Below, piece after piece: positions 31,640 to 45,803 of a DNA stretch of 64,000 nucleotides. The notes under the pieces are model-generated. The model was given only the letters and a program-made list of their open reading frames with translations, had not been told where the DNA came from and ran no database searches. Numbering within the stretch: position 1 is the first letter of the stretch; every line of letters starts with the position of its first letter. Source of the DNA: Nageia nagi (lineage: Eukaryota; Pinophyta); contig JBITNC010000001.1 of assembly GCA_050084985.1 (NCBI GenBank), positions 168,392,001 through 168,456,000 on the forward strand, read 5' to 3'. Made by a program: the position numbers and the translations under genes.

Positions 31640-32859
31640 GTGTGACAAATAATAATTCAATCTTCATTCTATGTTATGAATGGAGAAATATCTTATAGTT
31701 TTCTCTTAGGAAGAACATGGATCCATGATATAAGGGAAGTTCCATCTACTTTACACATTTACCTCAAGTTTGAATATGAAGATCATATTCACATTATGGC
31801 AGCAAATCTTGAGCCTTAAGCATTATGCAATTTAGGATATCTAGAGCTTGATGGATTAGATATTCATAATATTAATTTATATAGTGTTCCCCAAAAAGAG
31901 CTATAATCTACATTGGTGAAAATTGAAATAAAAGAAAAAGTTACAAAGACTAGTATGGACACACACAAAATTCAAAACTTGGACCCCGTATCTTTGATGA
32001 CCAAAATAGTGATATTTGAGTAGCATATATATTGTGTTGAGGGGCATGCACATCATGTGGATGAAGGCCAATTTTCTACTTCTTATTCCATAATATATTT
32101 TTCATCTACTCTTTATCCTAACATTAACAAATAAATGCAATCAGATCTAGGTAATGTTCATAAAAATTCTTTTCCATCTCCTTTTTCTTAAAAATACATA
32201 AAAAAAATGCAATAATAAGGTGGGGTTTAGGAAAATTAGATATAGGAATGCATTCATTTCTATTATATTTAGGATTTTAAAAATATAAGAAGGGTTTTGT
32301 ATGTACTTATTCTATAGTTAAGTCTTCAAGACCTATTAAATTTATTTTATAATATAACTTGATTGAGCTTTCTGATGAAATTGATGAGGATTTATGGATT
32401 GATGTTGGTATTCCACTTGAGTTTTAATAGTTTTCCACTAATTATATTTTTATTGAGTTCATAGGGGTACATTATGAAATACCAAATTCAAACAACAAGA
32501 TAAATCAATATTATATCCTTAGCCAACATCGATACTTTAGGAAAGATATCAATTTTAGTGAGGTATTGCACGTACAACAGGATGTGGATGAGTAGGCTAA
32601 GATTACTAATGTTCCTAGGTTGGAAGAGATTACTTATCCATTGAAAAAATAATATGATTTGATATTTTTAGCTAAGGTGATATTTAATGTCAATATTGAC
32701 ACCATTGAACAACCAAGGGAGGTCAATATTGGAGCTAGATTTGATCTAGATCAACAAGAAAGGTATACAAAGGTAAGTCCTTGCATGCAATATACATTTT
32801 GATTGGTCTTACTTTGATATGATTAGTTTAGAGTCATATTTTATCATGCATAATTTAAC

Positions 32860-34530
32860 ACTCAAAAAAGAGGCTAAACTAGTAAAGCAAAAGATTAAAA
32901 AAACATATCCTTCTCAAAGAATTATTAGTCAAGAAAGAGATTGAAAAATACTTAATTGTTGGGTTTATTAGACTAATAGATTGTTCTAAATGGATGGATA
33001 ATATAGTTCATATCACAAAACCAACCATAGAAATAAGGATTGGTTTTGATTTTAGAGATATCAATAATTCTTACCCAAAGGATGATTTCCCTTTGCCAAA
33101 CATTGATATGATTATGGATGGCATAGTTGGTCATGATACTTTCTCTTTTATGGATGGGTTTTCTCTTTATAATCAAATCTTGATTAATTTGATTGAACAA
33201 CATAGAATAACATTTACTACTCCATGGTGAAATTTTTTTTGTAAGGTCATAAACTTTGGTATTTAAAATGAAAGAGTTACTTACCAATGTGCAATGATGT
33301 CCATATTTCATAAGCATATCGACATAGTTGAAGTCTATGTTGATGTATTATAGTAAAGTCCAAGCAAAGATAAGATTATTTGCAGCTTATATATAAGGTA
33401 TTTAGCATTATTGAAAAGTATAATATCATATTTAAACCTCAAAAATATGCTTTGTGTCACTTTAGGAAAATTGTTAGGTCTCATGGTTTCAAAAAAAAGG
33501 AATTGAGGTTGATCCTAAAAAAGTAAAATCCATTATTATTATGTCACCCACCAAAACTCTCAAGAAATTAAGGATAATTTAAGGAAAAATTAATTCAATA
33601 AGAAGGTTTATTTCTCAACTTGGTGATAAATTTATGCCTTTTACTCATTTTCTTTAGAAGGATATCAAGTTTGTATGGGATGATAAGTGTCAAAAGGCCT
33701 TTGAAGACATTAAGAACTATTTGTTAAATCCTTTAGTTTTGGTTCCAATTAATTTTGAAAATGAAGCATATTTGTATATTTAATACATAATATTTAATTT
33801 AGGAGAAATAATTTATTAGTAGGATGAAAATCTCAAAGAAAGGGTCATCTACTATTTAAGCAGGACTCTTATGAACTACGAAACAAGGTACACTCCTATG
33901 GAAATGCTTTAACTTGGTATTGTATTTGCTACTAAAATGTTGAGGCATTATCTATTGTGTTGTACTACATACAATGTTATCCCTATAAATCCTCTTAAAT
34001 ACCTCATGGAAAAGCAACATATTTAAGAAATAGTAGTTAAATGGATGATGTTATTGCAAGAATTTGATATTAATATAGTGAAATAAAAGTTTTTTAAGGG
34101 GTAGGCAATTACAAATCTTATAGTAGATTTTCCTTATAATTATGACATCATCATATATGAAGGGTTTCTAAATGATTATGAGAAATGTTTACCACCTCAA
34201 CAACATTCACACAATGAAGATTGGGATCCATGTCATTACAGAGACCCATGGGAAATCCTTGATGAGTACATCAGCCTCTTATATGATGAACCTTAGGTAT
34301 GGACATTGTATATTGATGGCTAAAAGTGCATATATGGAACAAGAGTAGGTATCATACTTGTTTCACCTTCTAATGATGTGATTACCATGGATTATAAAAT
34401 TGGTCTCAAATGTACATATAATATTGCAAAGTATGAGGAATTGAACCTAGGTCTTAAAGTTATTTTCCTCAAAGTCAAACATTTGTAAGTTTATGGTGAT
34501 TCATAACTTTTTATTAATTAAGTTGATGAT
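32860..34530 (+). pseudogene. Gypsy C reverse transcriptase, RNase H and second RNase H
   Basis: Plus-strand order: LLVKKEIEKYLIVGFIR at about 32910-32980; GFDFRDINNSYPKDDFPLPN and SFMDGFSLYNQ at 33040-33180; the catalytic box near 33330 now reads YVDV instead of YxDD; an RNase H region to about 34200; then a second RNase H from about 34310 with GTRVGIILVSPS, ELNLGLKV and VYGDS. The lost second Asp of the RT box is a disabling change. Confidence 0.78.
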
Positions 34531-34572
34531 ATATACAATATAAAGGATGGTAAATTATGCCTATACAAAGAA

Positions 34573-35990
34573 TTGGTTGCTCAAATTCTTGATTACTTTG
34601 AAATAATCATTATTAAGAATATTATTAGAACTAATAGCATATATGTTGATGTCATGGCAAGTGTAGCATCCTTGGCACCTATTGACATAGAATATGAAGA
34701 AAAAATACTCACAATCAAGAGGTTAGGTGCACCTTATTATGGTGATTGTAATCTTATTGAGTATTTTTATGAAATATATTGTATTACATCTAAGGAAGTT
34801 GCTACTCCATCACAGTATGTAGATATCTATAGTTATTTGAAAGATCAGATAATTACTTAATACTTTGAAAGAAATGATAAACTAAAATTAAAAAGGACAA
34901 CCCTCAAGTATGTCATTATTGGAGATGTGTTGTACAAAAGATCATTTGATGGATCTCTCTTGGGATGCCTGACACATCATGAAAATGAAACAACACTTGA
35001 GCAAACACATGAAGGGTTATGCAAAGGATATTACTTTGTCAATGCATTATATACAAAGCTTTTGCATGTTGTGTACTATTGGCCATCCATGAAAGAGTAC
35101 TATAAGGAGCATGTTAAGAGTTATATACAATATCAAAAATAGTACAATCTTGAGAAGATGCCATCATAAGAGATCAATCCCATAGTTGCACCATGGCCAT
35201 TTGCAATCTAGGGTATTGATTTAATAAGCATGATCAACCCACATTCTATAAAGGGGCATAAATTCATCATTCATAATGGCCATAAAGTTAACCACAAAAT
35301 GGTTAAAGATTGTACCAATGAAATTTGTTGTTCAAGAGAAGATCATCACGTTCTTCATTGAAAACATCATCGCAATATTTAGTCTACCATAGTAATTAAT
35401 CATGGATACTGGCACCAATCTCAAAGGTAAGGACATGAAAACTTTCTATAAAAAGTTTCTTATTACTTAAAAGTTTTCCTTTGTTTATTATCCACAAGGT
35501 AATGGTCAAGCTAGATCTTTTAACAAGACCATTAAGAGAATCCTCTCAAAGAAATGGAATAAATATAAGAGAGATTGGCATGAACAACTACCATATGCAT
35601 TATGGGCATTTAGAACTAGCATCATAATTGCTACTAGAGCAATACAATTTTCATTATTTTATTATGATGAGGTTATTTTCCCCCTTAAATTAGAGATTCC
35701 TTCACTAAGAATCTCACTACATGGAGAAATTATGTATGAATAAGCAAGACAAGCAAGGTTACAACAATTAGAGGCCTTGGATGAAAAGAGAATCCATGTA
35801 ATAGAGCATCAAAAATTCTATCATGCAAAGCTCAAGAGGGAAAATGAGAAAAAGGTAAAGCCCAAATATTTCCATGTAGGAGGCTTGGTCCTCAAGAAGA
35901 ACATAAATAAGATAATTGCAAATGATAAGGTTAAAGGGAATTTTGAACCTAGTTGGTTGGGTCCATATGTTGTAGTTGAAGCAACATGAA
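34573..35990 (+). pseudogene. Gypsy C integrase
   Basis: At 34927-35142 the zinc-binding part reads LYKRSFDGSLLGCLTHHE, THEGLCKG and VYYWPSMKEYY; the usual CxxCQ has become SYIQYQ, so zinc binding is lost. The core follows from about 35180 (PWPFAI, GIDLISM) with many stops. The C-terminal part at 35777-35989 has LDEKRIHVIEH, KKVKPKYFHVGGLVLKK and FEPSWLGPYVV, as in Tat-like integrases. Confidence 0.78.
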
Positions 35991-36891
35991 TAAGAGCTTA
36001 TATATTTTCGATCATGGATGGAAACAAAGAGATGAAAACCTTCAATATCAGGCATTTCAAATACTTGTATGAATAATAACTCAACTCAGTATACCTCACC
36101 ACACAATTATGTATTCTAATGAGGTACTTATAAATTATTGTACATTTTCATTTTTTCTCTAATTTCTACATTTTTCATGATGTCAACATCGTAGTTCTAT
36201 TTTCAGAGCATCAACACCCTTAAAAAACTTCTTATTTATGAAAATTAGTTTATTGTGGAAAACATGCAAATCATGTTTGAAAACCAAATCTCTGGAAAGC
36301 ATTATTTGATTAAAAAAAAAAAGAGAAAAAGGAAAATATCTTATTTGTGAAAATCAACATGTTGGGATAAATAGGCAAGTAATTCTTAAAACCAAGGTCC
36401 ATAGAAGGACTTAATAAAAAAAAATTGTGAAAACCAACTTCTTGGTGAAAACAAAGCATAAGTAGTCTAAAGAAGAAAAAAATGAATACGGATCCAAAAA
36501 AACCATGTTAACACTATTTGAGCACTACAACCATGATATGGAAATCATTGATTACTCCTCTAGTAAACCTTAAATAACACTTATAGTCTTCTTTGTTAGT
36601 GAAAGGATTTGGAAAGTGCACAAAATTATCAAACTCCCTAGTATCAAAAATGAAGGAGTTACTACTTTCATTCTTGTCCATATCACATAGCAAGGATGCC
36701 AAGTTCTCCAATGTTTTTCCTAAATCACCCCAGCCATGGGAAAAATAAGCCAAAAGAGGGGAAAGGAAGGTGCTTCAGTAATGGTTCATGCAAACATATA
36801 GAGTTCAAAATTTTTGAATTTCTTCTTATTCTCTATTTCTTTGGATATGTAATTTCACTTCTTTTCATTACAACTCCAAATAGGGGCAAAA
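35991..36891 (+). other. Gypsy C 3' untranslated zone and polypurine tract
   Basis: No coding signal on the plus strand. A purine run AAATAGGGGCAAAA (36879-36890 region) touches the 3' LTR and is the likely polypurine tract. Confidence 0.55.
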
Positions 36892-37379
36892 TGTAGCCAC
36901 TTAAATATGATTTCTATTTAATATAAAATCATATTTTAGGTAAAAAAGGTATAAATATGTAAAATTTATTAAAAGGATCAAAAATAAATATCATAATCAA
37001 TGCAATTGGTACTAATATAAAGAAACGTACCCCAAGCTATGTAATTCATTTAAATCTCAAGAAGTAAGGTGTTCAACTATAAAGAAGATCAAAATACAAA
37101 TACTCCTTATTAGATAATTTAATATTAAATAGGTAAACTTATGATTATTACATCATCCAACTAATAATGGTGTTTTGTCACACCACCTATCTAAGGATTT
37201 GTTGTCTTCTCTTCACATTAATATCATATTTCTTGAGTTCATTTTTATTCTCATTAGGATTAGAGGCATTGAAGTTGTGCAAGGGATGATATGCACCATA
37301 ATTCTTAATCTATAAAGATTTATATATGGAAGATAATCTCATATATTTTCATAGCACCTTAGATTTAACAAAGAGAGCA
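36892..37379 (+). repeat. 3' LTR of gypsy C (488 bp)
   Basis: It starts TGTAGCCACT after the polypurine tract and ends AGAGAGCA. It is diverged from the 5' copy by many substitutions and small indels. Confidence 0.75.
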
Positions 37380-38009
37380 TTTGATCTTGTCCAAGAACTG
37401 TATACATTTCCATATTTATCTTTATAATATCTTATTTGATACTTGGTAGCATAATAGTATTTTGTCTTATCACAATCCATTATTTGGAGACAAAATAGTG
37501 TATAATAAGTGTATATATGTGGGGAAGGGCATGCAATATCTTTTTGTTAGATTAAAAACCAAAATTGATGATCTTGCAGTTGAAAATGAAAATAGGATTT
37601 ATTTTCATTATATGAGGTTAAGATTGCATCCATAATTTTCTTATCCACTTGGATAATGGGCATGGAGATTATTCCATCAAGAGCTACCTCTCTAACCTAA
37701 TTATTTAGTACTTTATTATATTATCCTATAGTGTGAGGCAATAAAATATGGTATTCCATGAGATTCTACCATTGCGAGCACTCTTAATACTGCTAGTTTA
37801 AGATTGAAACATGCTCAAAAATTTATGAATAAGGATAATGGATAAACTTAGAAGGCACTTGGTAGTTTCAAATGAACATATTAAATTTAATATATAAAAA
37901 TAAAAATGATAAAAATACATTCATGTTACATTTCATATGTATAGGAAGCAATGAGTAGGTAAGATGTTAATTAATAATATAATTGTTATCTAATGTTCGA
38001 TATGCTCTA
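37380..38009. other. No feature seen
   Basis: AT-rich DNA without a supported signal. Confidence 0.35.
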
Positions 38010-38305
38010 GGCTTTGTATTTAACATGGATCCAGGCCTTATTGTCCAACATGGCTCTAGGCCTTATTGTTCAACATGGTTATAGGTATTATCATTTGATA
38101 TGGCCCTTAGCCTTATTACTTGACATAGCTCTAGCATTATCATGTAATAAGCTTGTGGGATTTATTATTCAATATAGTTGTGTGAATTACTGTATAACAT
38201 AGTTATGGGCCTTAATATCTAACATGGTTGTAAGACATGTTATCTATCATGACTGCAAGTCTTATCAATTGATAATGATCCAAGCCTTATTGTTGTACAT
38301 GGTTA
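38010..38305. repeat. Minisatellite of 12 degenerate 25-bp units
   Basis: Units read close to GGCCTTATTGTYCAACATGG followed by CTCTA. Register is kept for 12 copies with 24-25 bp spacing (first units at 38010, 38034, 38059). Individual copies differ at up to about half of the bases. Confidence 0.8.
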
Positions 38306-40553
38306 GGCCATGCTATTTTGTATTACATATGTGGAATATTTTACCTTAAATATATTATACAAATGCAAAATGCTTACTTGTTAGACACATATCATGCAAG
38401 GAATATGACATATTATTTTTCAATAACAAATCACATATGTAAAATTAATCATAAATGTGACATCCACATGCTTAATTAATCATTGATATGACCTCTACGA
38501 GTGATATTAATGTGTCCACATCTATCAATAGATAACAAAGTTTACTTATGTTCAATTAAAATACTTATTGTTCTATAATTTTTGCTGAAACATTAGTATA
38601 CTTCATATTTTTGCAATTTCACTAATGTGAAAAGTTTTTCCATTATGTTCGAGAAAGAAATTTTGAATAAGTGTTGGAAATTTGTGGTTTGTGGTCACTA
38701 TTTCAAGTCATTCATTCTTTATACTTCAAATTCCTTTCTCAAATATGAATGGATACTTTACAACCACCTCCCTCTCATTCTCTTTGAAATTTTGAAGATT
38801 CATATCATGAAGGTAAATGATTTTTGTAGTGATGTATATCCATATAACATTTTATAATTTTAGCAATGTTAGAAATTAACATTCCATTTTCATAGTAATG
38901 GTATGTTTTTGAAAATTTATAGAGGTATCATGGAGGAAATGTGAAAAATTTTATTCTCGAATAATTGGTAATCTATAGCCCCCATCATTCGATTTTCAAA
39001 CAATCAAGTGTGGAAGGGATACTATGGGAAAAGTAATATTGTATTGTAGTAATTTTGAATGTAAGATAAAAATTAATACTAAAAAATATTTTTTGTACTT
39101 AATACATTTATATATTTAATCTTATATGAAGAATAATATTCATTATTCTTATTTATCATATTGGTTGCAATTCATAATTCTTTGGTAGGTTAGTGGTATG
39201 TCCCAATGTATGCAAAAAAGGAAAATAATTTGTAACTCCATGTGACATTACTAACTTTGCCTACTTCTATGTACATTGAGAAATGCAACTTAAATAGTAC
39301 TAGTTCTCTTATCTAGCCTTGGACCTATGCTCCTAAATGTTCTATGTTTGTGCCAAAATATTTTACTCATCATTTGTTTGCTTCTCAAAAAATTTCTTTT
39401 GGTTGGTGGAGAAATATATTAGTAATCACAAAGGAGTTCTTTAAATTTTTTATTGTTTCCTCTCACAAAAGAACTCATGTGTTAATGTCATTTGCCACAA
39501 TCCTAAATTAATTAAAAGGAAAAATAATGTTAAATGTTCTTAAATACTATTTTTGGTTAGAGGCATATCTTAATGTATGCAAAGTTGAAAAAGAGTTTGT
39601 AGCTACATATTATTACATGAGTTATCTTATAGCTTCTAAATATATTAAGATATGCCACTAAAAGATGAATTCTATCATTTGGCCTTAGCCTTGCACTCTT
39701 TAAAGGCTTTATTTTGCCTACATGTGGTTTAGTATAAGTTGGATGCAAGTGATTATTTGCATTCTACCAATGATGGAATAGAGGAAAGCGAATTCAACAA
39801 CTATGTGAATGGATATCTTTGTACATTATTTAGTAAACATAAATATTATCCTATTCAAGTTAGAATTCTATATATTATTTATTAAAATTCAACTTATTTT
39901 TTTGTAATATTATACTTAACTTTCACAAATATTACAATATTCTATATGATAATGATTATATAGTTAAATTTAATTCAAATTTTTAATGCATTTTTACCTA
40001 AAATAATTCTTATATGTTAGGGAATTTTCCCTAAATTTTTACTTTTTTTTGGCATTTTAACTTAAAATCACCAAAGAAAAAAACCCAAGTTTTATTAATT
40101 TTTCCAAATTTTATATGTATGGGGTGACTAAATTTGACATAATTTTACAAGTCCATTAGGGGGATTAGAATTATTTTTGATATATAGGGTAAAAATAAGG
40201 ATTTTGAAAGGATCTTGGACCTTTTACAATTTTAACATTTTCAATAAGCTCAACAAAAGATTATCAAAATATATTATATAGAAGGGCCTTCATGAGAACC
40301 CTTTATAAAACACCCATAAAAATTTACCTCCAACAAGGAAAATATTTGAATTAAAGGAGGACCCCTCTGAGATATACCACACCATAGAGATCATCTCCCC
40401 ACCACTTGAAATATTCCACATGTCTAGGTAGGGAACAAGGCTAGAAGAAAAAAAATTAAAACTAGAAAATCAACCCTAAGAAAAAAAATAACAACCCTTA
40501 AAAGATTTCTTATCTCCAAGAGATAGAGCTTGGAATATTCGAAAAGGGACATT
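38306..40553. other. Mostly unrecognised AT-rich DNA with an old direct repeat
   Basis: A motif GTGGTATGTCCCAATGTATG at about 39191 recurs as GAGGCATATCTTAATGTATG at about 39561, and flanking text also aligns for about 150 bp or more (period about 370 bp). An inverted copy of the same motif (ATATTAAGATATGCC) lies near 39641-39656. A 76-codon ORF at 38627-38857 resembles nothing I know. Confidence 0.4.
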
Positions 40554-41324
40554 ATTGATATGTGTTTTGGTATCACCTAGGGTTTTAATCTAAATGAACT
40601 AAAAGCACATAAACATTCATTGTATGATTTATCTAAGCTTCTTAAATAAAATAAACATACATGAATAAGGGAATTCAATAATGAAGTAATAAAATAATGA
40701 AATTACATTGAAGTCAAGATGTAAAACAAAGTTACATGCACTAAAGAGAAAGGAATCAAGTAAAAGATAAATACCTATGTGTTCTTACCTATGTTGAGGT
40801 CAAGGATATGATAGATGAATTTATCAAAGAGTAATGACCTTACTATGTGAACCCCATGGCCAACTATAAAAGAAACACTAGTGTGGGCATGAACACTAGA
40901 GTGGATGTGAACATTCCTCAAAAATGAGGTTCACCAACAAGGATTGATGATAGTAGATATGATGACAAGTCAAACCAAGCATATTATCATGAAAGTGTAT
41001 AACATATATTCACTTGAGTGGTAACAAGATTTCAATCTCAATAGGTAGTGTTTAAAAACACCCAAGAGTAGGGTATCGACTATCGATATGTAATCTTGAC
41101 ATGCTTTCACTAGGTTAGAGATACATTTATATAATGTGTGATTCACCATTTGACCCCTTAAACATTTTTTGAAGTCATCATGGTGTACCTAAAATAAAAC
41201 ATAAGAACACAACCTAAGAAATATGTAATAATAAGCTGAAATATGACTAAAATATGATCAAATGTGTGTGTAAAGTTGTAACTAAGTGGGATCATTTTAA
41301 GGGGACCACTTTTAGGTATTAACA
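40554..41324 (-). repeat. 3' LTR of gypsy B (771 bp)
   Basis: It is followed on the internal side by a polypurine tract (minus strand TATAAAGGGGGTATC, 41325-41339), which fixes the orientation. Confidence 0.88.
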
Positions 41325-41339
41325 GATACCCCCTTTATA

Positions 41340-42959
41340 AGTATAATGAAATTGAATCTTAAAATAATATTATGCTTGCAAAGGAAGTAAAGGTAAAGAG
41401 AAGAAATATTTGACATTTCCTTGGTTTAGCTATTTGGATCATCAAGCATTTGATGATGTATATTGCCCCTTATTTTCCTTAGTTGTGAGATGTAATGGCT
41501 TGCATGTACTAGAATCAACCAAGAGCAAAGAATAACCTAATAATAAGAGTTAAACACTTCTAAGAACATATATGATTGTTAACTCATAAAAGATATAACA
41601 ATGATAGGAAAAGAGAACACCATAGCATTTCATCAAATGATATAGCAATAATGGAGCGAGGATGAAATTAATATAATATGCATACATCATATTGAAAACA
41701 CCAAATATATAAATACTCAATGTTTCATTCTTATATGCATACATCAAAAATCATGATATTATGATGTATTCACATCGTCATGGGGTACAAGCCCCAGTCC
41801 TCTATGGAACACATGTAATGAAAACCATATATGCTAACATCATCATGAGGTACATGCCCCATTTCCTATCCATGCTATATGATATCCTACTCATCATCAT
41901 GAGGTACATGACCCATTCTTAGATGTGATTAAGGGTTGATTAGTTTGAATATTTTCCAATCATGCATGATTATAATACTAGTGATAATATGGCAATTATA
42001 TTGATGATTATTTTAGTCCCATAACCAAGCTAACCTAAGAAAAATGGTTAGTTTAGTCCCAACAAAATGATTAAAATAGTGATGGTTATTCAATGTCTAC
42101 CCAACAAGGATATAATGTGTGAAGCATGATAATAAAGTACAAAATAATTAAATTATGATCATGAATATAAATGTAAGAGAGTAGAGAATAATACTTGCAC
42201 TTACCTATGATGAACAATGTGATTTGATGTAAAAATGTAACATAGGCATAGAAGGTAGTGCGAGTGCTAAGACTTGCATTGATTTTGACTTTGCAACTTT
42301 TCTAAGACTAAGGTATAATTGAGTTAATGGGTTTGGCTTATGCATGATGATTAAAAATTGCATAGGCTTACCCACAAAATCATCTACATGACTGATTAAA
42401 CCAATATTGTTGGTCTGAATATGATAATTATTTGATGGATATCTATAGGTGCCACATGGTTTGTCTAACCTAACTATGACTACTAAACCTTTAATTTTTA
42501 TTTAATTATGAAATATGGTAAAAACACTAGCATAAGTGCTAGTATGATAGAGAAATTTTTGCATAGATAACTAGCATGGGTGCTATCTTAATAGAATAGA
42601 AATGGAGCTAGGATCTTGATACCTAACCTTTGTACTAATGAATAACTACATGATGGCTTCTAAAACCTTTATGGTAAGCTTCCCTTATGTATAGAAGGGT
42701 TTGAGATGCCTTGCATTATGATAGAGAAATATTTGCATAGATAGCTAGCATGGGTGCTATCTTAATAGAATAGAAATGGAGCTAGGATCTTGATACCTAA
42801 CCTTTGTACTAATGACCAACTAAAGAATGACTTCTAAAACCTTCATGGTAAGCTTCCCTTATGCATAGAAGGGTTTGAGATGCCTTGCATTCATTGATAA
42901 TTTGTCAACTTTCCCACCAACTATTGCCAACCTGTATGCATTATTTTGATGCTTGGTTT
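41340..42959 (-). other. Gypsy B 3' untranslated zone with repeats and a 174-bp tandem duplication
   Basis: It aligns with 17959-19545 of element A. Three copies of the GAGGTACATGMCCCATT core lie at about 41772-41800, 41848-41870 and 41895-41925. At 42543-42716 and 42717-42890 stand two nearly identical 174-bp tandem copies, where A has a single copy. Confidence 0.75.
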
Positions 42960-43904
42960 CAATAATTTAGGGACCAATCTGATTGGTATCATATTTTCCT
43001 TTATCTTATTTTTTTAACTTATGACTTATGGTGATTCTCCATGAGTACTATATCACCCACTTATAATTCTCTTGGTACAATCTTCTTGCCCTATGCTTTC
43101 TTGTCTCTTTTTTGATAAGCTTTAATATTCTCTAAGGCATGGATCCTCTTTTCATCCAATCCTTCTAGTTACCTTAATCTTGCTTTTTACTGTTCTTCCC
43201 AATCAATGATGCCTTATAGCAACAAACTCAATGATGGTATCTTTACCTCCAATGGTAAGACTACCTCATATTCATAGATCAATGAAAATGGAGTACAACT
43301 TGTAGTCGATCTAATGCTTATTTTGTATACCCATAATGCATTTATTAGTTATGAATGCCAACCTTTGTAATTCTTATTAAATGTTTTACACAAGATGTTG
43401 ATAATTGTATTATTGGTTCCTTCTGCTTGTCCATTGCCTTATGGATAGTAATTTCATGAAAAAAATTATTTAATCTTGAAATTTTTATAAAATTCCCTAA
43501 TTTGTTTGCTTTTGAAGTTCTTTCCATTATCCTTGATGACATGAGATGGAACAAATAATCTAGTAATGATATTTCCATTCATGAATTTCATAATTTGAGG
43601 ACCTTTGGAAGATCTCAAAGGTATATCCTCTTCCCATTTTATGAAGTATTTTGTAGCAACTAAGATGAATTTGTATCCCTCACTAGATTTGGGATTGATA
43701 ACACCAATTAGATCTAAGGCCCAAATGGAAAAAGGTCAAGGTGATATCATTGTTGCTAATTCACTTGAAAAAGCTTGTTTCAAGTTAGCATGCTTTTGAT
43801 ATTTCTCACATTTTTGAACATGTAAGATGCAATCCTATTCCATAGATGGCCAATAATAAACTAGTCTTAGGAGCTTATGATAAATGTCTTTACCATTGAA
43901 ATGA
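42960..43904 (-). pseudogene. Gypsy B integrase fragment
   Basis: The minus strand matches the integrase of A: near 43120-43150 the C-terminal part, near 43390-43450 the YPxGNGQAxGTN-like core segment (CPLGNGQAEGTN style, degraded), and MECHFM near 43530-43560. It ends at the deletion junction at about 43905. Confidence 0.68.
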
Positions 43905-45789
43905 TCTCAATGGAGCAAATGTTCAAACCTCGACCACCATCTACAAATGCATACTTGAATGTTTTTCTTAGTAGCTTTACACATATGGACTGACAAGCAT
44001 TTCTCGATAATATCATTATTAGGAATTTCATCTTTAGTAAATGTGATATCATTATTGAAACAACTAATCATTCCTACCAATGAACTAGTATAAATATTTA
44101 TATCAATGTTAATACCACTAAGAAGTTCGAACAATGCTAGTCTATACTCCTTAGATGTTTCAAATAATTCAAGCAAACTTATTTTAGCATTTGTATTTTT
44201 AAGGTTTTATAGAATATTATTTTTGCATTTATATTTCCACTTTTCCTTAAGAGAAGATTTAGAAAGTACCTCTTTTGAAGCAAAAATTGGATTAGGAATA
44301 CCTTTCTTTGATCATGTGGCTACATTGCATGTTTGTTCTAAATTTGAACCTACATCGGAATCTAGTTTTGTATTAAATTCATCATCAAACTCAATAAGTT
44401 CACCATTATCATCATAGATAATCATATTCACCATGTTAATATAAGGTAGGTCCCAATTTTTGACTTTGAGTACACAATTTTTATATAAAACTATACCACT
44501 ATCCAATAAGTGTTTTAACTTCTTTCTCAAAACATAACAACCTATTGTATTATGCCCTTTGATATGATGATATTTGTAAAATTGATTTTCCCTATACTAA
44601 CTAGGTTTATCATCATTAGGTCCATATTCCTTTCCTTGAATTCATTTGATTAAACCCTTATCTAAAAAATCTTCAAATATTTGGTTAGGAGTTTTTGGTA
44701 AGGGTACATGTCTTTGGTTGATTTTTTATCTTTAGATTTGTCATGGGGAGATGGTTCAATGGCAATAACTAAAGTATAATCCTTTTTGTTATAGGGCTTC
44801 CTACCATTATCTTTATTGGAGGAGGATGATGTATACCTAAGCAAATTAGACCCTACTAAGAACTCTTCTTTCTCAATAAGCAAATGAACCATATGCATAA
44901 ATGAACCATTAACATGCTCAAGATCTTTTTTCACTAAGAATAGGATGAATGTTTTCAATGAATACCTTTGTAATGAAGCTTTCTTCCATATTTTATTTAA
45001 TGAATCTCCAAATCTTGATGAATTTAGGAGAAAACTTATCCAACCTCTTCATTTGGTCTTGCTTACAACAGACCAAATATATCAAATCAAATAGTTTCTT
45101 CATATTACACCTGAAGTGAGCCATGAATTGATCCTTTAATTGCTGATATGATGTCATGAAACTTGGTTCCAAGTTATTAAATGATTTTTAAGCTTCACTA
45201 GTTAAACTCATAAGAAATTATTTTGCTTTTAAATGATCATTAATCCCACATGTAAGCTCTATAATATATTCAATGCCTTAAAGATGAGTGATAGGATCTA
45301 TCTCACCATTGAATTGTTTTATTTTAGGATCCTTATATTTACCAACAAGGAGTGTATTGTGAATCTCCATGCTTAATGGGTTACCTTTATTTTCTATTCA
45401 ATTTGTTTGAAATATAAATTTGCTCCCAAGTTGTGCAACCAAAGATTCAATATGTATGAAGGTTTTTGAATTGTATGCATGATTTCCAATGTTTGCACTA
45501 CTGTTAGCATTAGCACTAATGGCAACATCTGCATTGATGTGTACATCTACGCTAGTCTAAATGATAATCTAGACTTCCAATGTAGATGCTTTCACAATAA
45601 GAGCTTGAAATTTAGGCATTACCATCAGTTTGGTCAAGAATTCAAGAGTTAAGCTCACCATTTCTATCATAATCACAAAATTGTTGATCAAATGCAACCA
45701 AGAATCCTAGGATTCTTGATGTAAAATATGGGTAGGTTCGAGAGCACTTGTATTCTAACCCTAATTCAGAGAAAGACAATTCTATAAAA
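43905..45789 (-). pseudogene. Gypsy B protease and gag
   Basis: On the minus strand, after the deletion junction, come the protease motif AFVDGGRGLNICSIE (near 43905-43960, keeping the DGG that element A has lost), an acidic SDVGSNLEQT segment at 44312-44530 and gag pieces at 44662-44958 and beyond to about 45700. The frame is interrupted by stops. Retained order and closeness to A make the assignment safe, but none of the parts is intact. Confidence 0.72.
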
Positions 45790-45803
45790 GGTGGGCATCA
45801 ATA
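45790..45803 (-). promoter_or_regulatory. Primer-site region of gypsy B
   Basis: The minus strand reads TATTGATGCCCACC beside the 5' LTR, matching the place and shape of the primer site in A. Confidence 0.45.

Larger units (their letters stand above)
29468..37379 (+). mobile_element. Ty3/gypsy element C (Tat-like), 7.9 kb, plus strand
   Basis: Two related copies of a TGTAGCC...CA unit (29468 to about 29965 and 36892-37379) flank plus-strand gag, protease, reverse transcriptase, RNase H, second RNase H and integrase. The LTRs are clearly diverged, and the first begins CA instead of TG, so the insertion is old. All frames are broken. The LTR is unlike that of A and B, so C is another family of the same group. 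No target duplication could be recognised. Confidence 0.82.

Noticed and set aside
36514-36753. 79-codon minus-strand ORF in the gypsy C 3' zone
   Set aside because: Wrong strand for the element and no motif.
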